This document shows positions 36,578 to 48,066 of a stretch of 64,000 nt of DNA, piece by piece. The translations under genes were made by a program, and so were the position numbers. Numbering within the stretch: position 1 is the first letter of the stretch; every line of letters begins with the position of its first letter. The stretch is from Asterias amurensis (Eukaryota; Echinodermata; Asteroidea; Forcipulatida; Asteriidae), in the NCBI RefSeq assembly GCF_032118995.1, contig NC_092662.1, forward strand, positions 1,922,001-1,986,000, written 5' to 3'. The notes under the pieces are model-generated. The model saw nothing but the letters and a program-made list of their open reading frames with translations. It made no database searches and was not told the DNA's origin.

Positions 36578-37899
36578 ACCATGGGTATGTAGAAAAACGC
36601 ATTGTTCTTGAATTTGCTACACAGCCGTCAGCAAGGATAACAAACAAAAACTTAAATACTCGGACCGAACAGAGTCTTCAATCAAAATTAACACAAGGAA
36701 AACATATCAAGGGGGGGGGGGGGGCTCTCTACTCTGATTTTATTTGGCATGTTTGAATCGGTTATTGTGACTGACCCGTGTCTTTTTTTCTTTCTTTTCC
36801 TCAGATGATTCCTAACCTTTCAAGAGTAGTGTGAATAATTCATACAGCTGTTATAGACTGAACTTTGATCGTGATCCGGCATAAAGCCACTTTCAAAATT
36901 ACCCTAGAAAAGACGCCAGACCACGAAGGGAACTGTTTGCAAAGAATATTGGAGTCTTTGGAATGATTACAAAGGTTACAAGCTATTTTAAACAGTGGAC
37001 AACTCCCCATAGTGCAAGACTGCACTTTGTAATAAGTATGTTCTTACCAAAGAAACCCTATCCAAAAGAAACTTAAGCAAAATAAAAATGATTTGGAGGT
37101 TGAACAAAGAATTGACTAGAGTGGAATTCGAAACCAACGACCTCCGGATTAACGGAAAATAAAAATGTAAATTTGATCGTCAGATTACCCACACATAAGT
37201 ATAATTTGATTCCTTAAAAACTGCAACAAAAGGCAAACAAAATAATATTTTTCTGTGAACAAGGAAATGAAAAACCTTGACAAATTGATGAAAAAATGTG
37301 CAATCACCCATTTGTAAAAAAAAATTCAGTTAACTTGCATTTTAGGGAGAAAATTACATAATGTTCAATTTTTTATGGAAAGGTCTTTAGTATTTTAATT
37401 TCCAAGAGCTTCGTTGTCCTTATTACAAAACAAAGTAATATTTAATGGATCAAAAAATCATGCTCATGTCTTTAAAATGTGAAAAATAAATCACATTTAT
37501 GGCAGTACTTCTAAAAGATCAGTAATCTGAATAAATTTATACTTTTTAATAAAATAAATAATAAATAATTCTCTATCTGCCTTTTTGGAAATAATGGTGC
37601 TGGTTTAACGAGCAGGTTATCCAATCAAATTTAAGATTTGTTTTCAATTTTGCAAGCAATTCTTTTTTCATTTCAATTTCAGTTTATGAAATACATGTTT
37701 CAAAATATCTTCCTCTTCTTTTGTTTAGTTTAACAAAGCATCTAGCTCGAGACATCCTTTGTTTTTCAAGTTTAAAGTTTCCATTGTTTTAAAAATTAAT
37801 GTTTCACCAAAAACAAAAAATGTCGACATGAGCAGAAACAAATTATGATGTAATCGAAAAGTCTATAAAGCCAAAAGTGAGTAAAATAAGACTACCTAC

Positions 37900-38600
37900 C
37901 TTTATTGACCTGGGTCAAAGAGATGAAAAATTAGCAATTTGACCGGTGTTTTTCAATGGGAAGATACCCGGGTGTTCCTGTCTGATGTTGAACCCGATGC
38001 CCGCTGGAATTAATGGTACATGATTTTCAGTCGACCCGGAATGTACTTTTCTCCGATGCAATATGACTCCCGGGAGAAAAATATCTTTTATCATCGACGA
38101 AAACAGGTACAAATCTCCAGAAATCGTTCCTCAATATTTAAATGTTTCAGGTCAACAATTTCCCAGGTAAATATGAGATGATATTTGGAGGTGATTTTAA
38201 TTTACGGCAGAAACGAAGACTTCAATTCAACCTGGATCTCTTTCTGTAGTTTTTGTTCACCTCGGAAATCGAAAAGACCAGCAAATTATTCGGTGTGAGC
38301 GACATCAGCAGCAAGTCGCGGGCGGGGAAGAAGCCGTTTTTCCTGGGGATCTTTCACCGGGCACAAGTCCGTGGAAACTGAATTCACCTTGATCGTGACC
38401 AATACTTTGAGGTGTTTTTCCTTTCTCTCCACGGTGCAGGGCAGGCAGCCGGCTTGCTTTAGCCAAGGCACAGCTAGCAGGAACGGTCGTTTCCAGTCGA
38501 GTCAACTACCCGAAGCCCGTGAGTCGCGCACTCTGTGAGGGCAGAGCTCTGCGATCAACGACCCCGGCCCAGGCGAACGAGCCATGGCCTACATTCATAA
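37900..38600 (-). other. Candidate alternative 5' UTR exon of NR6A
   Basis: A good donor (AATAAAG/GTAGGTAG) ends at 37900 on the minus strand, preceded by about 700 nt of sequence with higher GC between 38280 and 38600. Short open frames exist, but all stop before the donor, so a non-coding leader is the likely role. The 5' limit is a guess. Confidence 0.3.
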
Positions 38601-38687
38601 TATTAAAGCAGGGTAGGCAACCCCATATACTAAACAAAACAAAACATAACAAAATGAAAAACATCAGAAATCCTCATTCAATCTTAC

Positions 38688-38930
38688 CTTCGTAAAGATC
38701 CACGATCAATCGAAAACTTTTCTCCTAGATAGGTTATTTTGTGTTCCCGGGGATACTCTCCAAAAAAGATGCGATGAGATAAAGATTTTTCCTTCTTGTG
38801 TAAAATAAAAAAACTCGCCCGAGTTTGTGTGTATGCGATGCGTGCACTGCTGTGCCACAGTGCGGTCTGCGTGTGTACGTCCGTACGTTGCATGTGTAGT
38901 GTACAGAGCAACTCGGAGTTCAAAACGGAC
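38688..38930 (-). other. Candidate first exon (5' UTR) of NR6A
   Basis: A near-perfect donor (TTTACGAAG/GTAAGA) sits at 38688. Upstream on the minus strand are an initiator-like TTTCAGTCC (about 38929) and TATTTATAG (38949-38941). An open frame from an ATG at 38923 stays open to the donor but leaves in phase 2. Spliced straight to coding exon 1 it would meet a stop at once, so I read it as untranslated leader. Confidence 0.35.
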
Positions 38931-38949
38931 TGAAACTAGGCTATAAATA

Positions 38950-40945
38950 CAGTGGTATTAGTAATGCTACGACGGCCGCAAAGTGCACGCGTTGTTACTA
39001 ATTCATGAATACAGGTACATCACTGTGCTGAACAGTTAGCAATAGCACAAGTTGAACGACCACAACTTCAATGTCACGTATGATAGGCAAAACACAATGG
39101 AGCCAACTTCTTTTATACTCTTCTTTAGTAATTTTTTTCTCTCTCTCCTCACTATTGATGAGCTGATGCAATCAGCAACTGGGTAATTCCCGGGTAGCGG
39201 GGAGGGAAAAAATAAGGGAACATTTTCGGCTAGACATTCTTTGCTCTCGTTAAATATTTAAACGGCGAACATGAGGTTGGGAACGAGGGTGAACAATTCA
39301 AGGGATGGAATTGGGAAGTTCCATGGGGTAAATGAAGTGAAATAAATTGCGGTCGGGAGGACCTCTGTGGTTTATTTTAATATTCAGAGAATTAGTCAGT
39401 GTTTGGGGTCACTTGGAATGATGAATAAAACATCATCTTTCGCTGTTTTCTTTGAACTCTACTCGATTTTGTATTTATTTATTTTGTGAAATTTGTTTAG
39501 TAAACCTGTTATCATATCGGTATACATTTATTTAAATCTTCCTAGCTCTGAACTCGTAAATGTTTGTCCCCGTACAATTGATGTTTTATGGCCAGGCCTT
39601 ACGGCAGTGACTAAGCACTCAGTATGTTAGTATGGCCTGGTTCTTCATCGGGAATTGGGGCCGCAAAATAATTAAGGTTTTGCCCGCAACATATGGTAAA
39701 TCGGTGATAAAAAAATATCTAAATAAATTTGTTAGCAAAATTATCCTCGATGAATGTGAAAATTAAACAGAATCTTAAATGGATTTCAACTTTAACCTAA
39801 AATTTAATATCGAACATATACAAACATCTTAAAATTGGCACCATGCGTTTTCTTATTTTTTTAAGTACATTACCGTTTAACGTCATTTATTGGCAAATCA
39901 ACTTTGAGATATGGCAGTCACGGAATGAGCAAGAACAGCTCAAAAGCAGCCATGTTGGTCGCGTTCCCTTTAACAAATAAACAGTTAAGAACCTGACGTT
40001 CAATTTACAAAAAGTTACCAGTTTATTTCATATTAGATTTGGAACTTGTTAGCATGAGGAAACATAAATATGGCTTCCTGCTTTTTGTTCAGAAAATCCC
40101 GTTATTTTGAGCGTCTTTAAAAAAATATTTTCGATATTTATTTCTATATTTACTGGTATAATACCTTTCAAGCAAACAAAAAATCACCTAATTGTAATAT
40201 CAATGCTGAAACAATGCCTGATGTGATGGCTTCTCCAAAACACCGTAGTTGCTGCAAAGCATCCATTATAATACTGTCTGTTTAATTGCGCTATCAATCA
40301 ACACGCTTACGCAGTGTTAATTATTTCAGCACAGTTCGCCATCACATTCATTTTTCGTCTCACACAGTGAACACGTTTTGAACAATCTATAATTCACAGA
40401 GTTTGTCACCCAAATGTTGATGGTCCATCAACATTTTTTTTTTCTGAATCAAGATGCTTTCGAAAATCTGGATTGAAACTAACCAGTTGGGGATTCCATT
40501 TAGGAATACAAATAATGAGTGATTAATTAACTTGTCCTCAGAATTAAGTTTATGCTGGCAACTGTGGAGGCAAACAACAAAATATGTTGTACATCTTCAT
40601 TGAATATGTTTTATGTGTTCCCATCTGTTATTTTGGGAATACATTGATGAATAATTAAACGGGGGTTATTTTTTTATGGAAGCTCAAAAAACATTAACAG
40701 AGATTTTTGAGACTGGCATAACAAATTATTCGTTTATCAATAAAAGTGGTGTGAATAATATTTTCGTCAGGAAATTTGGAAATTGAAAGCTTGGGCATCG
40801 GTTGGATACATGTTTCTTCATGCAGTTATTGTTTTTCAAATAATATTCAACAATAGTTAAGTAATTCATGTATAACTTCAAAATAATTTAACGATACTTT
40901 TGTTGGTTTAATTGTGGTCGAAATACTCTATTGATTTCTGTAAAC
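38950..40945. other. Upstream flank of NR6A, no gene seen
   Basis: AT-rich DNA with no splice-framed or protein-like reading frame. It may hold NR6A regulatory sequence, but no motif cluster could be supported. Confidence 0.45.
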
Positions 40946-40947
40946 GC

Positions 40948-41177
40948 CTTTTAATCTTATTTTTGCGTGATCGCAGCAGAATTTCAACAATAATGTGTTG
41001 TTTTATTATTTTTGTAAATCACAAAATCACAAACAAAACTACGAAAACTATATTTGTATCGGCTTTTAATCTTATTTTTGCGTGATCGCAGCAGAATTTC
41101 AACAATAATGTGTTGTTTTATTATTTTTGTAAATCACAAAATCACAAACAAAACTACGAAAACTATATTTGTATCGG
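40948..41177. repeat. Exact 115-bp tandem duplication
   Basis: Positions 40948-41062 and 41063-41177 are identical by eye over all 115 bases, head to tail, starting CTTTTAATCTTATTTTTGCG and ending GTATCGG. There is no coding frame. The lack of any difference means a very recent duplication, gene conversion or an assembly artefact. Confidence 0.9.
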
Positions 41178-41999
41178 CTAGACTGAGACGCACCAAATAG
41201 CACGCAGAAAAAAACATTTTCTAGGACCCTTGATTATTTTTTACTCATTTGTCCTTGAAAGATTGTTGTGTAGTTTGTGGATCGACAAATAGCGCCACCA
41301 AGCGACGGGAACTGTTACGTAATCTAGCCTTCGGACACAGCATACACGGCACAACGGCCGGTAAGGGACGCACTGGGTCATATTTCGTCTAAAAAAACTA
41401 ATACGTGTGTTTTGCAAATTGTGAAATCTGTCCTGATAATTTTTTTAACTTGTAAAAGAGGGGATATTGTGTAACTTTGTTTATTATTGGTAATAATGTA
41501 AGTATTTATTTGTCATTAAACGCTTTTTGTCCTTTCAAAAAGGTGCCTTACAAATGTTAGTTTCTATTATGTATGATTATAAACACGCTAACAACTAATA
41601 AACGAATACAATACAAAAGACAATAACTGATGATAGGAACTAAACAAATACTTAAATCAATAGACAAATAAAAACAGAGTTTGATATTTCTTTAATGAAT
41701 GGGCAATTTAAACATATACAAAAGCAAACTTTCAAATAATGAAATAAAAAATCCCCAAAACCTAAAATTCGTTAATATCCTAAACACTTTCGCATGAAGT
41801 CGGTTAATCTTTTTGGCAAACAAAATCTTTTAAAATCTTTAACTTACTTAAACCAACACTTGTTGGGATAGAGACTAAGGAAGTTCATTCCTTTTCCTCG
41901 TTTATCAAACTGAAATTTGCGAAGACAAATGTTATTTAAGATAATCACAAAATAAAATAAATATATCTATTTCTTTCCGGCCTTTAAATAAACCAGGGC
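41178..41999. other. AT-rich spacer, no gene seen
   Basis: No feature was recognised beyond A/T-rich low complexity. Confidence 0.45.
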
Positions 42000-43800
42000 C
42001 ATTGTGTACGTGTGCCATATCACGCGCGTGTCCATCTTCGAGTTTTATATAAACCCGGCGGCCATGTTGGACTGTTCCTAGTGACGACAAGCTGGCTGTT
42101 TCGCAACATGAAAGACGTCTTTATTTCCCAGTGTCCCTCCATCCATCCAACTAGCTCTCTCCTCTTAGGCTGAAGTCTCTCCGCAGGTTGCTGCAAGCCT
42201 TTTTTTCTCTCCCTGCGCAGAGCTAGCTGTGCATTAGAGATTTTTTTTCTATAAGCTAGGGTCGTTGCTCGCGCGTCCCACTTTCCCCGGCCAACTGGGG
42301 AGTTTGCTCATGCGCGGGGTACCGAGGAACGCCCCCAGGGCACCGCTAACCCGCTTTCCCCGCATTGCTGTCGCGTAATGTCGCTTCGGAGTCCGCTCAC
42401 CCGTACACCGATGTACCGTCCTTTTCCCATCACAAAACCGACGGACTGACAGAGGTGATAATTGTCACAGGTCACTTTCTGATATTCTTCTCCCCCTTCT
42501 TTCACAGTCTCTCTTCCTCTCTCCTCATCACAAAACCAACACAGCTCAGAATAATTAAAGGATGGCGATTGTTTTGTGTAATATGTAAACACAAAAGGGG
42601 ACAGAGGAAATTAAACGTAGCAACCGACAGTTTTTTTTTTCCTGGGATTTACAAACCCGTCTATAAAAAACATGATTTCCTTTTCCCTTTTTTCTCCCCC
42701 ACCATATCTCACCTCCCATCCCAACATACGCACAAGGCTCGCTAAGCGTGTTTTTTTTTTTTTTTTCTCATTTTTTCCCCTCGTTTTCCCGTAATGACAA
42801 ATGCAGTAAAACCCCAGAATCTATATCCTCCGCATCGTGAGCCATAGTAACAATGACGTCGGTTGCTCTCCAACCCGAGTCCATCGAGTCAAAAGTACGG
42901 GAAGTGCATTCAACTAGCACTGTGCACAGCCACATCGGGTCAGCGACCCAAGTCAGAGCAAACCAACCAGCCGGCTTGCCCGGCCCCCGCGTGTGCCACA
43001 AAATGATCCAGTCGGCCGGGCCTCATCGATTTTCTTATCCGCCTCAAATTCAAGTCTTAGCGCTACATCGCTTCCGGATGAGAGCCCATCCCGTACCCTT
43101 GCATCTCAGAATGCCGTGGCCGGAATAACATCGCCAGGTTTTCCACGGGAGGGACGGGATTAATCGAATTTTCTAGGGGGGAGAAGTAGAAAGAAGAAGG
43201 CATTTTGCAAACAAGGGCTGCAGCATCAACCCTAGCTACAGCACTTCATCACCATGAGCAGGCGATGAACCCAAGCACTGCGCGGGCGCAGAATTCTAGG
43301 TCAATAGATTCAACCGCGGCACAGATGCCTGCCCTCGACCTTCGCACGACCGTGACTTTGAATGCCGCTGCCTGCGCCGCCTGTTTACCGTTGTTCTATT
43401 TTTGTCGCCTGCCAGCAGAGTGTTGTGCGTGAGTCAGTCGAGAGAGGCCACGGAGTTCAGTGCTCCTCTCTCGCTCACACTCGTTCGATCGAGCCCGCCG
43501 CGGTAGCGCGATCGCTTTTTCGCCGGCTATGGCGCTGTTACCTTCCCCACGGTGTACCGGACTTTTTAATTCACAACATCCAAGACACATCCAACATCTC
43601 CATCCGGCCTCACTTGGCTTCAATTTATTTCCTCAACTCCTTCTTTAAAAAAAATATCCATCTGCGAACGAGGTTAGACAGCAGCCTGGTGAAAGGGGGG
43701 CTTGGTTGTGGGAAATATCCACGGTTCAGGCAAAGTTCAACCTCGGTAAATATATGTAACCGGGCCGTCTGTCCGCACTTGAACTAGACTCTGAAGTGAG
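42000..43800. promoter_or_regulatory. CpG- and GC-rich promoter-like block
   Basis: GC and CpG content rise sharply above the AT-rich surroundings, especially at 42270-42400 and 43200-43560 (many CGCG, GCCGC and CGATCG words). A palindromic TTTATATAAA (about 42044-42053) lies at the left edge, followed by GGCGGCCATGTTGG. A minus-strand donor-like GGAAG/GTAACA is near 43540. It could be a distal alternative NR6A promoter or the start of an unannotated transcript. The open frames here come from GC richness and look non-coding. Confidence 0.35.
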
Positions 43801-46370
43801 TTGTGTGGTATGGGTTTACTATTTGGGCTCTATGTAACAAGGCAGTCATAGAAGGCCAGGGTCACTTGGCTACTTTGGTTACAGTGTGCTCTGGATCTTT
43901 GCCCATTGTTGCTGGCATGACTAAAGAGCTTCGGTGTGTAAATATTATACACAGTGCAGTAAACTTGTACCTCTCTTTATTTTGGAGGAGGCGACTGCCG
44001 AATTTTTAAACAGGGATATAAAATGTTATGTTCGTGTGGATACTGGATATATATATCTAAAATATTTTTGTCCCAAGGAAGTTTCGTAAATATAATTTTA
44101 CATCTGTTTTGGATACACTCTTACATAGGCCTACATTTTGTTCAATTCATAATGAAGAGCGTTTGTACAGACATTTAAACAAATACAATAAATATTTGAG
44201 ACTTGTCTTAAAACCACCACAAAACTTATTATTTTTTAACATGTTCATTTAATGACTTAAACTGATAACAGTGTATAGTACACTTGGAACGTACATTTTT
44301 CATGTTGCAGAAAGTTTGACTTTTGTCTATTCAAATCAATATTGCCAACACGAGGTTGGAAGTGTTTTAGTCTGGTTTTCTCTTCAACCAATTTCATTAA
44401 GTCTATATTACTGGCGAACACAAGGAACGCGACACACACATGCATAGGCCCTACGGTAGCAGCACGATTCACATTTACACCAATAAGTATTACAGAATAT
44501 TATAAGGGGAGAAAAAGAGTTAGTAATTTATATAAGTCGATCTAAAAACTTCACATATAAGAACATAATGTGATGTTTGTAGACCAACATTTGTTTGTTT
44601 TTTAAGCTAAATAATGTGTATACTATCACCAACTAGAGAACCTTTTCAGAACAACATGTGCAATTTCATGACAATGTTCACAAAAATAGAATGAAACAAC
44701 TGTATATGTCTACAATTGTTAGAAGAAATCGATAAATAAATATAAACAAACTATACTACGACCTGAACTTATGGAATATTCAATTAATATTTCGTTTACA
44801 ATCTGGCTCCAAAGGGCAGTTTATAAAAAGCGAGGTTTCAGATTAGAAAAATGTTGATTCTTTTGTTTTATATAAATAGATGTCATCTGGAATTTAGAAT
44901 GGTTCGCGTGAGATCGGCAGTCGTTGCGTGGTAACTGGTGCCCGACCCACACGGCAAGTAATTTATATAGAACAACTATTTAAAGGGTTTATGCCTTTTG
45001 GGGTAATTACTCCCCCAGAAAATATTGACCATACAAACTTATTTTCGTTTCTCAGATTGTATTCTAATTACGAATTATTCTTACTGCGCGGACATAATCG
45101 CTCCAGATGTTCAATATCTCAAAACGCTACCACCTTTTGAGGTGAAAAATTATAGTAAAAGAAAAAACAAAAGGTTTCAAAAGGTCAAATTCAGTTCTGT
45201 ACTTAGCTCATTTTCCAATTAATAGAGTCTTACAATAGAGGGAATAATTATTACAAGTCTCTAACCTCATGCCAATAATTGGTGTAAAATGCCACTGTAT
45301 TTGATACCCCCAGATGAGGTCCAAGTCCCAAACCGTTCGATGACGTCATGTTTCAAGTTCCGCTCTGAAAGGGTACTTTATCTATTTGGAAATAATGAGT
45401 GCATTCACAAAATCTTTCTATTTGAAAATGAGTGCATTCACAAAATCTTTCTATTTGGATTTAAGTAGACTCCCAAATCTTCTTCTTTTTTTTGGGGGGG
45501 GGGGGGGGAACAAGTACATTCCCAAATCTTTCTATTTGGAAATGATTTCTTCACAAAACTAAGTTGAACCTTGAGGCACCTCTTTAAGGGAATAGGCACC
45601 GGATGACCGCGCCATTTCCTCCGAACAGTGAACTAAAAAACAAACATTTGTGTATTTTTTTCACATTAACGAACAACTATAAGTATGAAGAGAGACCATT
45701 TTCACAGATTTAACCCTGCACAACATAAGTTATTTGCATTAAACATAAAGCCAGGTGATTATTTGCAGACCTAAAAACCACAAAGTTTGCAACACAGGTG
45801 ATGTTTTTACATCAGTACATCACGCACAGAACATACATTGGTTCAGGTTTAGCAGTTTAGCAAAACTGGTATGATAAGAATGTATATTGAATGATACTTT
45901 TAAAATACATTTTCACGGCAGTTCGTGAACTGTCTGTAACTTTCTTTGTCATGTAAAGTATACGGTGTATATTATTGCCCAACAACACCGTTAATTCTCA
46001 GAAAAGTTGCAAAATGGCGCCGTAATCATAAGCCCGTGTCGTGAAGTTCAAAGTCATGCGTTTTTCTAACTGGGTCATTGTGGTTGGGGGGTTCACTCAG
46101 GGGCTAAACCTAGACCAAGCTGGGCCTTCAGATTTTCATTGTCACCACAAATTTCGTTGGTTGAAGTTGCTGTACATTGACCATATAGGGCCCAACTTAC
46201 TTTAGCACAAAAAGGTGATACCATTAGAAGCACAACAGAATAATGATTACCAAAATAAGCTACCAGCCAAAATAACAATTCGACGTGTATCATCCATGAC
46301 CGGTATATCCTGCTCATTTTCGGATAAAATTACACAATGTTTTCTAGGTCACGGCCAATTGACCCCTGTC
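43801..46370. other. Intergenic, AT-rich, no gene seen
   Basis: No coding frame was supported. A short tandem repeat at 45385-45545 is listed separately. Sequence at about 46186-46365 has some family B foldback words. Confidence 0.45.
45385..45545 (+). repeat. Short tandem repeat of about 35 bp with poly(G)
   Basis: The words GAGTGCATTCACAAAATCTT and TCTATTTGG recur three to four times, interrupted by a T8G16-type tract near 45486-45508. It is a degenerate minisatellite. Confidence 0.65.
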
Positions 46371-46371
46371 C

Positions 46372-46747
46372 TTAAAGGCAGTGGACACTATTGGTAATTA
46401 CTCAAAATAATTATTAGCATAAAACCTTTTTATGGTAACGAGTCATGGGAGAGGTTGATAGTATAAAACATTGTGAGAAACGGCTCCCTCTGAAGTGATG
46501 TAGTTTACGAGAAAGAAGTAATTTTCCACGATTTTGATTTAGAGACCTCAGAATTAGATTTTGAGGTCTCGAAAGCACACAACTTTGTGTGACAAGGGTG
46601 TTTTTTCTTTCATTATTATCTCGCAACTTCAACGACCGATTGAGCTCAAATTTTCACAGGTTTGTTATTTTATGCATATATGTTGAAATACACCAAGTGA
46701 GAAGATTGGTCTTTGACAATTACCAATAGTGTCCAGTGTCTTTAAAG
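46372..46747 (-). mobile_element. MITE family A, full-length, inverse orientation
   Basis: AAAGGCAGTGGACACTATTG at the left and CCAATAGTGTCCAGTGTCTT at the right. The interior runs in reverse order relative to the copies at 11164 and 49617 (CAACCTCTC side first). The internal hairpin is present but mismatched. Confidence 0.85.
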
Positions 46748-46910
46748 TATTACGTGCGCCGCAGTGTACCGAGCACAACACGATTATGCTTGAAAGATTA
46801 ATAAGATTACCAACCAGCAAAAGAATCATGTCCTATGTACCAATAAGTGATTGGTATCCTGCTCTTTGGAGCAACACTATCTTCTGTTCCAGCAGCACTC
46901 TGCATGGCCC

Positions 46911-47300
46911 AATTTCTATAGCCCAGGTAACCACACAAACTTGCTAAGCACTGAAAAGTATTGCTTATCAAAAACAGGTTACAAACCAAAGTTACACGAA
47001 GTGTAATTTGTTGCGACATGCCCCACTCGGGGTTTTTTTTAGCAAAGGAATTTGTCAATCAGTATTTTCTGTTTAACAGCTTCATTAAATTGCGCCAAGT
47101 CAGTGGGCCCATCATGCTGCTTAAGCAGAAAAAACTGCTTACCAAATTTCTGCTAAGCAGAAATGAGCAGGATACCAGTCACAAACTGTACTTGTGACAT
47201 GGTAAATTGGCTGTTAACTTTATTCTGGTAAGCATAATTTTGTTATGCTTAGCTACTTTTGTTTGTGCTTGAGCAGCTCTCCATGAAATTGTTCCATGAT
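46911..47300. repeat. Foldback family B copies
   Basis: AACTTGCTAAGCACTGAAAAG ... GCTTATCA and CTGCTTAAGCAGAAAAAACTG ... TTCTGCTAAGCAGAAATG, then TTATGCTTAGCTAC ... GTGCTTGAGCAGC. At least two overlapping family B units are present. Confidence 0.6.
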
Positions 47301-47993
47301 GTGTTTTTAGAAGAGTAAACACTCACTGATGGGTTCATCGACATAGGTCACTCTCTCTTGATGTAAGGGGAAATATGGAATTATAATCGTCTGGGAAATT
47401 CATCTGGGCTGGGGTCAACTCTCGGTCGGCTCCAGAATGGATCCAGAAGAAGAAGACGAAAAAAAGGGGGACAAGCAATTTAGCAGAGGGTCTGTTCTTG
47501 ACGTTGGAGACGACTGTTTCCTGTATAGATGGGAGACGTGTTTCCTATCACAGAGGTGGCACTGACCTACATGGGATATTTTGGTCTGTGGAGAATGAAG
47601 GTGACGTGAAAGTCTACGGACGTTTCATCGTTGGCAGTAAATAGCCACTTAGTAATTTTTTGATGGGTCTGAAACTGAGAGCCATAAGTTCACTAATACA
47701 TAGTAATGCTTATTAGGAAGAATTAGTAAGTTACAATAAAAAATGCCTCAATGAAAACGTTGCGACGTGTTGATACATTATCTCTGGAGCGTGAACAATC
47801 ACATTGTCGAGAAAATTAAGATTTTTGTTTACATTTTACTCAAACAGGCATTTAGCTGATTGGATTGTTAATAAAAAGAAATTGTAATTTTGCACAATTT
47901 GTGAAATTTCTACTTCGTTTTGTTGATCAATAGCCCTAGTATTGATCAACTGTTGTCAATACTTAATGAAAGTTGGATAACGACTGATCAATT
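47301..47993. other. Intergenic spacer upstream of the tRNA gene
   Basis: No gene was recognised. The sequence is mixed, with a purine-rich patch around 47445-47470. Confidence 0.4.
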
Positions 47994-48066
47994 GGTCGGT
48001 TAGCTCAGTCGGCAGAGCATCGTGCTAATAACGCGAGGGTCGTGGGTTCGAGCCCCACACTGACCA
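47994..48066 (+). tRNA. tRNA-Ile (anticodon AAU)
   Basis: A 73-nt intronless tRNA. The acceptor stem GGTCGGT pairs with ACTGACC (one G-T), followed by discriminator A. The D arm is GCTC/GAGC, the anticodon arm TCGTG/CGCGA with loop CTAATAA (anticodon AAT), and the T arm GTGGG/CCCAC with loop TTCGAGC. A run of five T lies directly downstream as an RNA polymerase III terminator. It reads AUU/AUC/AUA-type isoleucine codons after A34-to-inosine editing, as known for this tRNA. All arms are intact, unlike the SINE heads in this window. Confidence 0.93.

Larger units (their letters stand above)
34339..37899 (-). other. NR6A 5' intron, repeat-bearing
   Basis: AT-rich sequence between the acceptor of coding exon 1 and the nearest candidate 5' donor. 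Apart from two SINEs, a MITE and a 40-bp SINE fragment (37117-37155) nothing was recognised. A poly(C) run lies near 35806 and a poly(G) run near 36711. Confidence 0.55.

Noticed and set aside
38684..38923. 79-residue N-terminal coding exon of NR6A
   Set aside because: The frame reaches a good donor in phase 2, but joining it to coding exon 1 gives an immediate stop, so it is more likely untranslated leader.
42044..42053. TATA box of a strong promoter
   Set aside because: TTTATATAAA is palindromic and common in AT-rich DNA; kept only as part of the CpG-rich block.
43362..43787. 141-residue open frame in the CpG-rich block
   Set aside because: GC-rich DNA has few stops, overlapping frames of similar length exist on both strands, and no family or splice evidence was seen.
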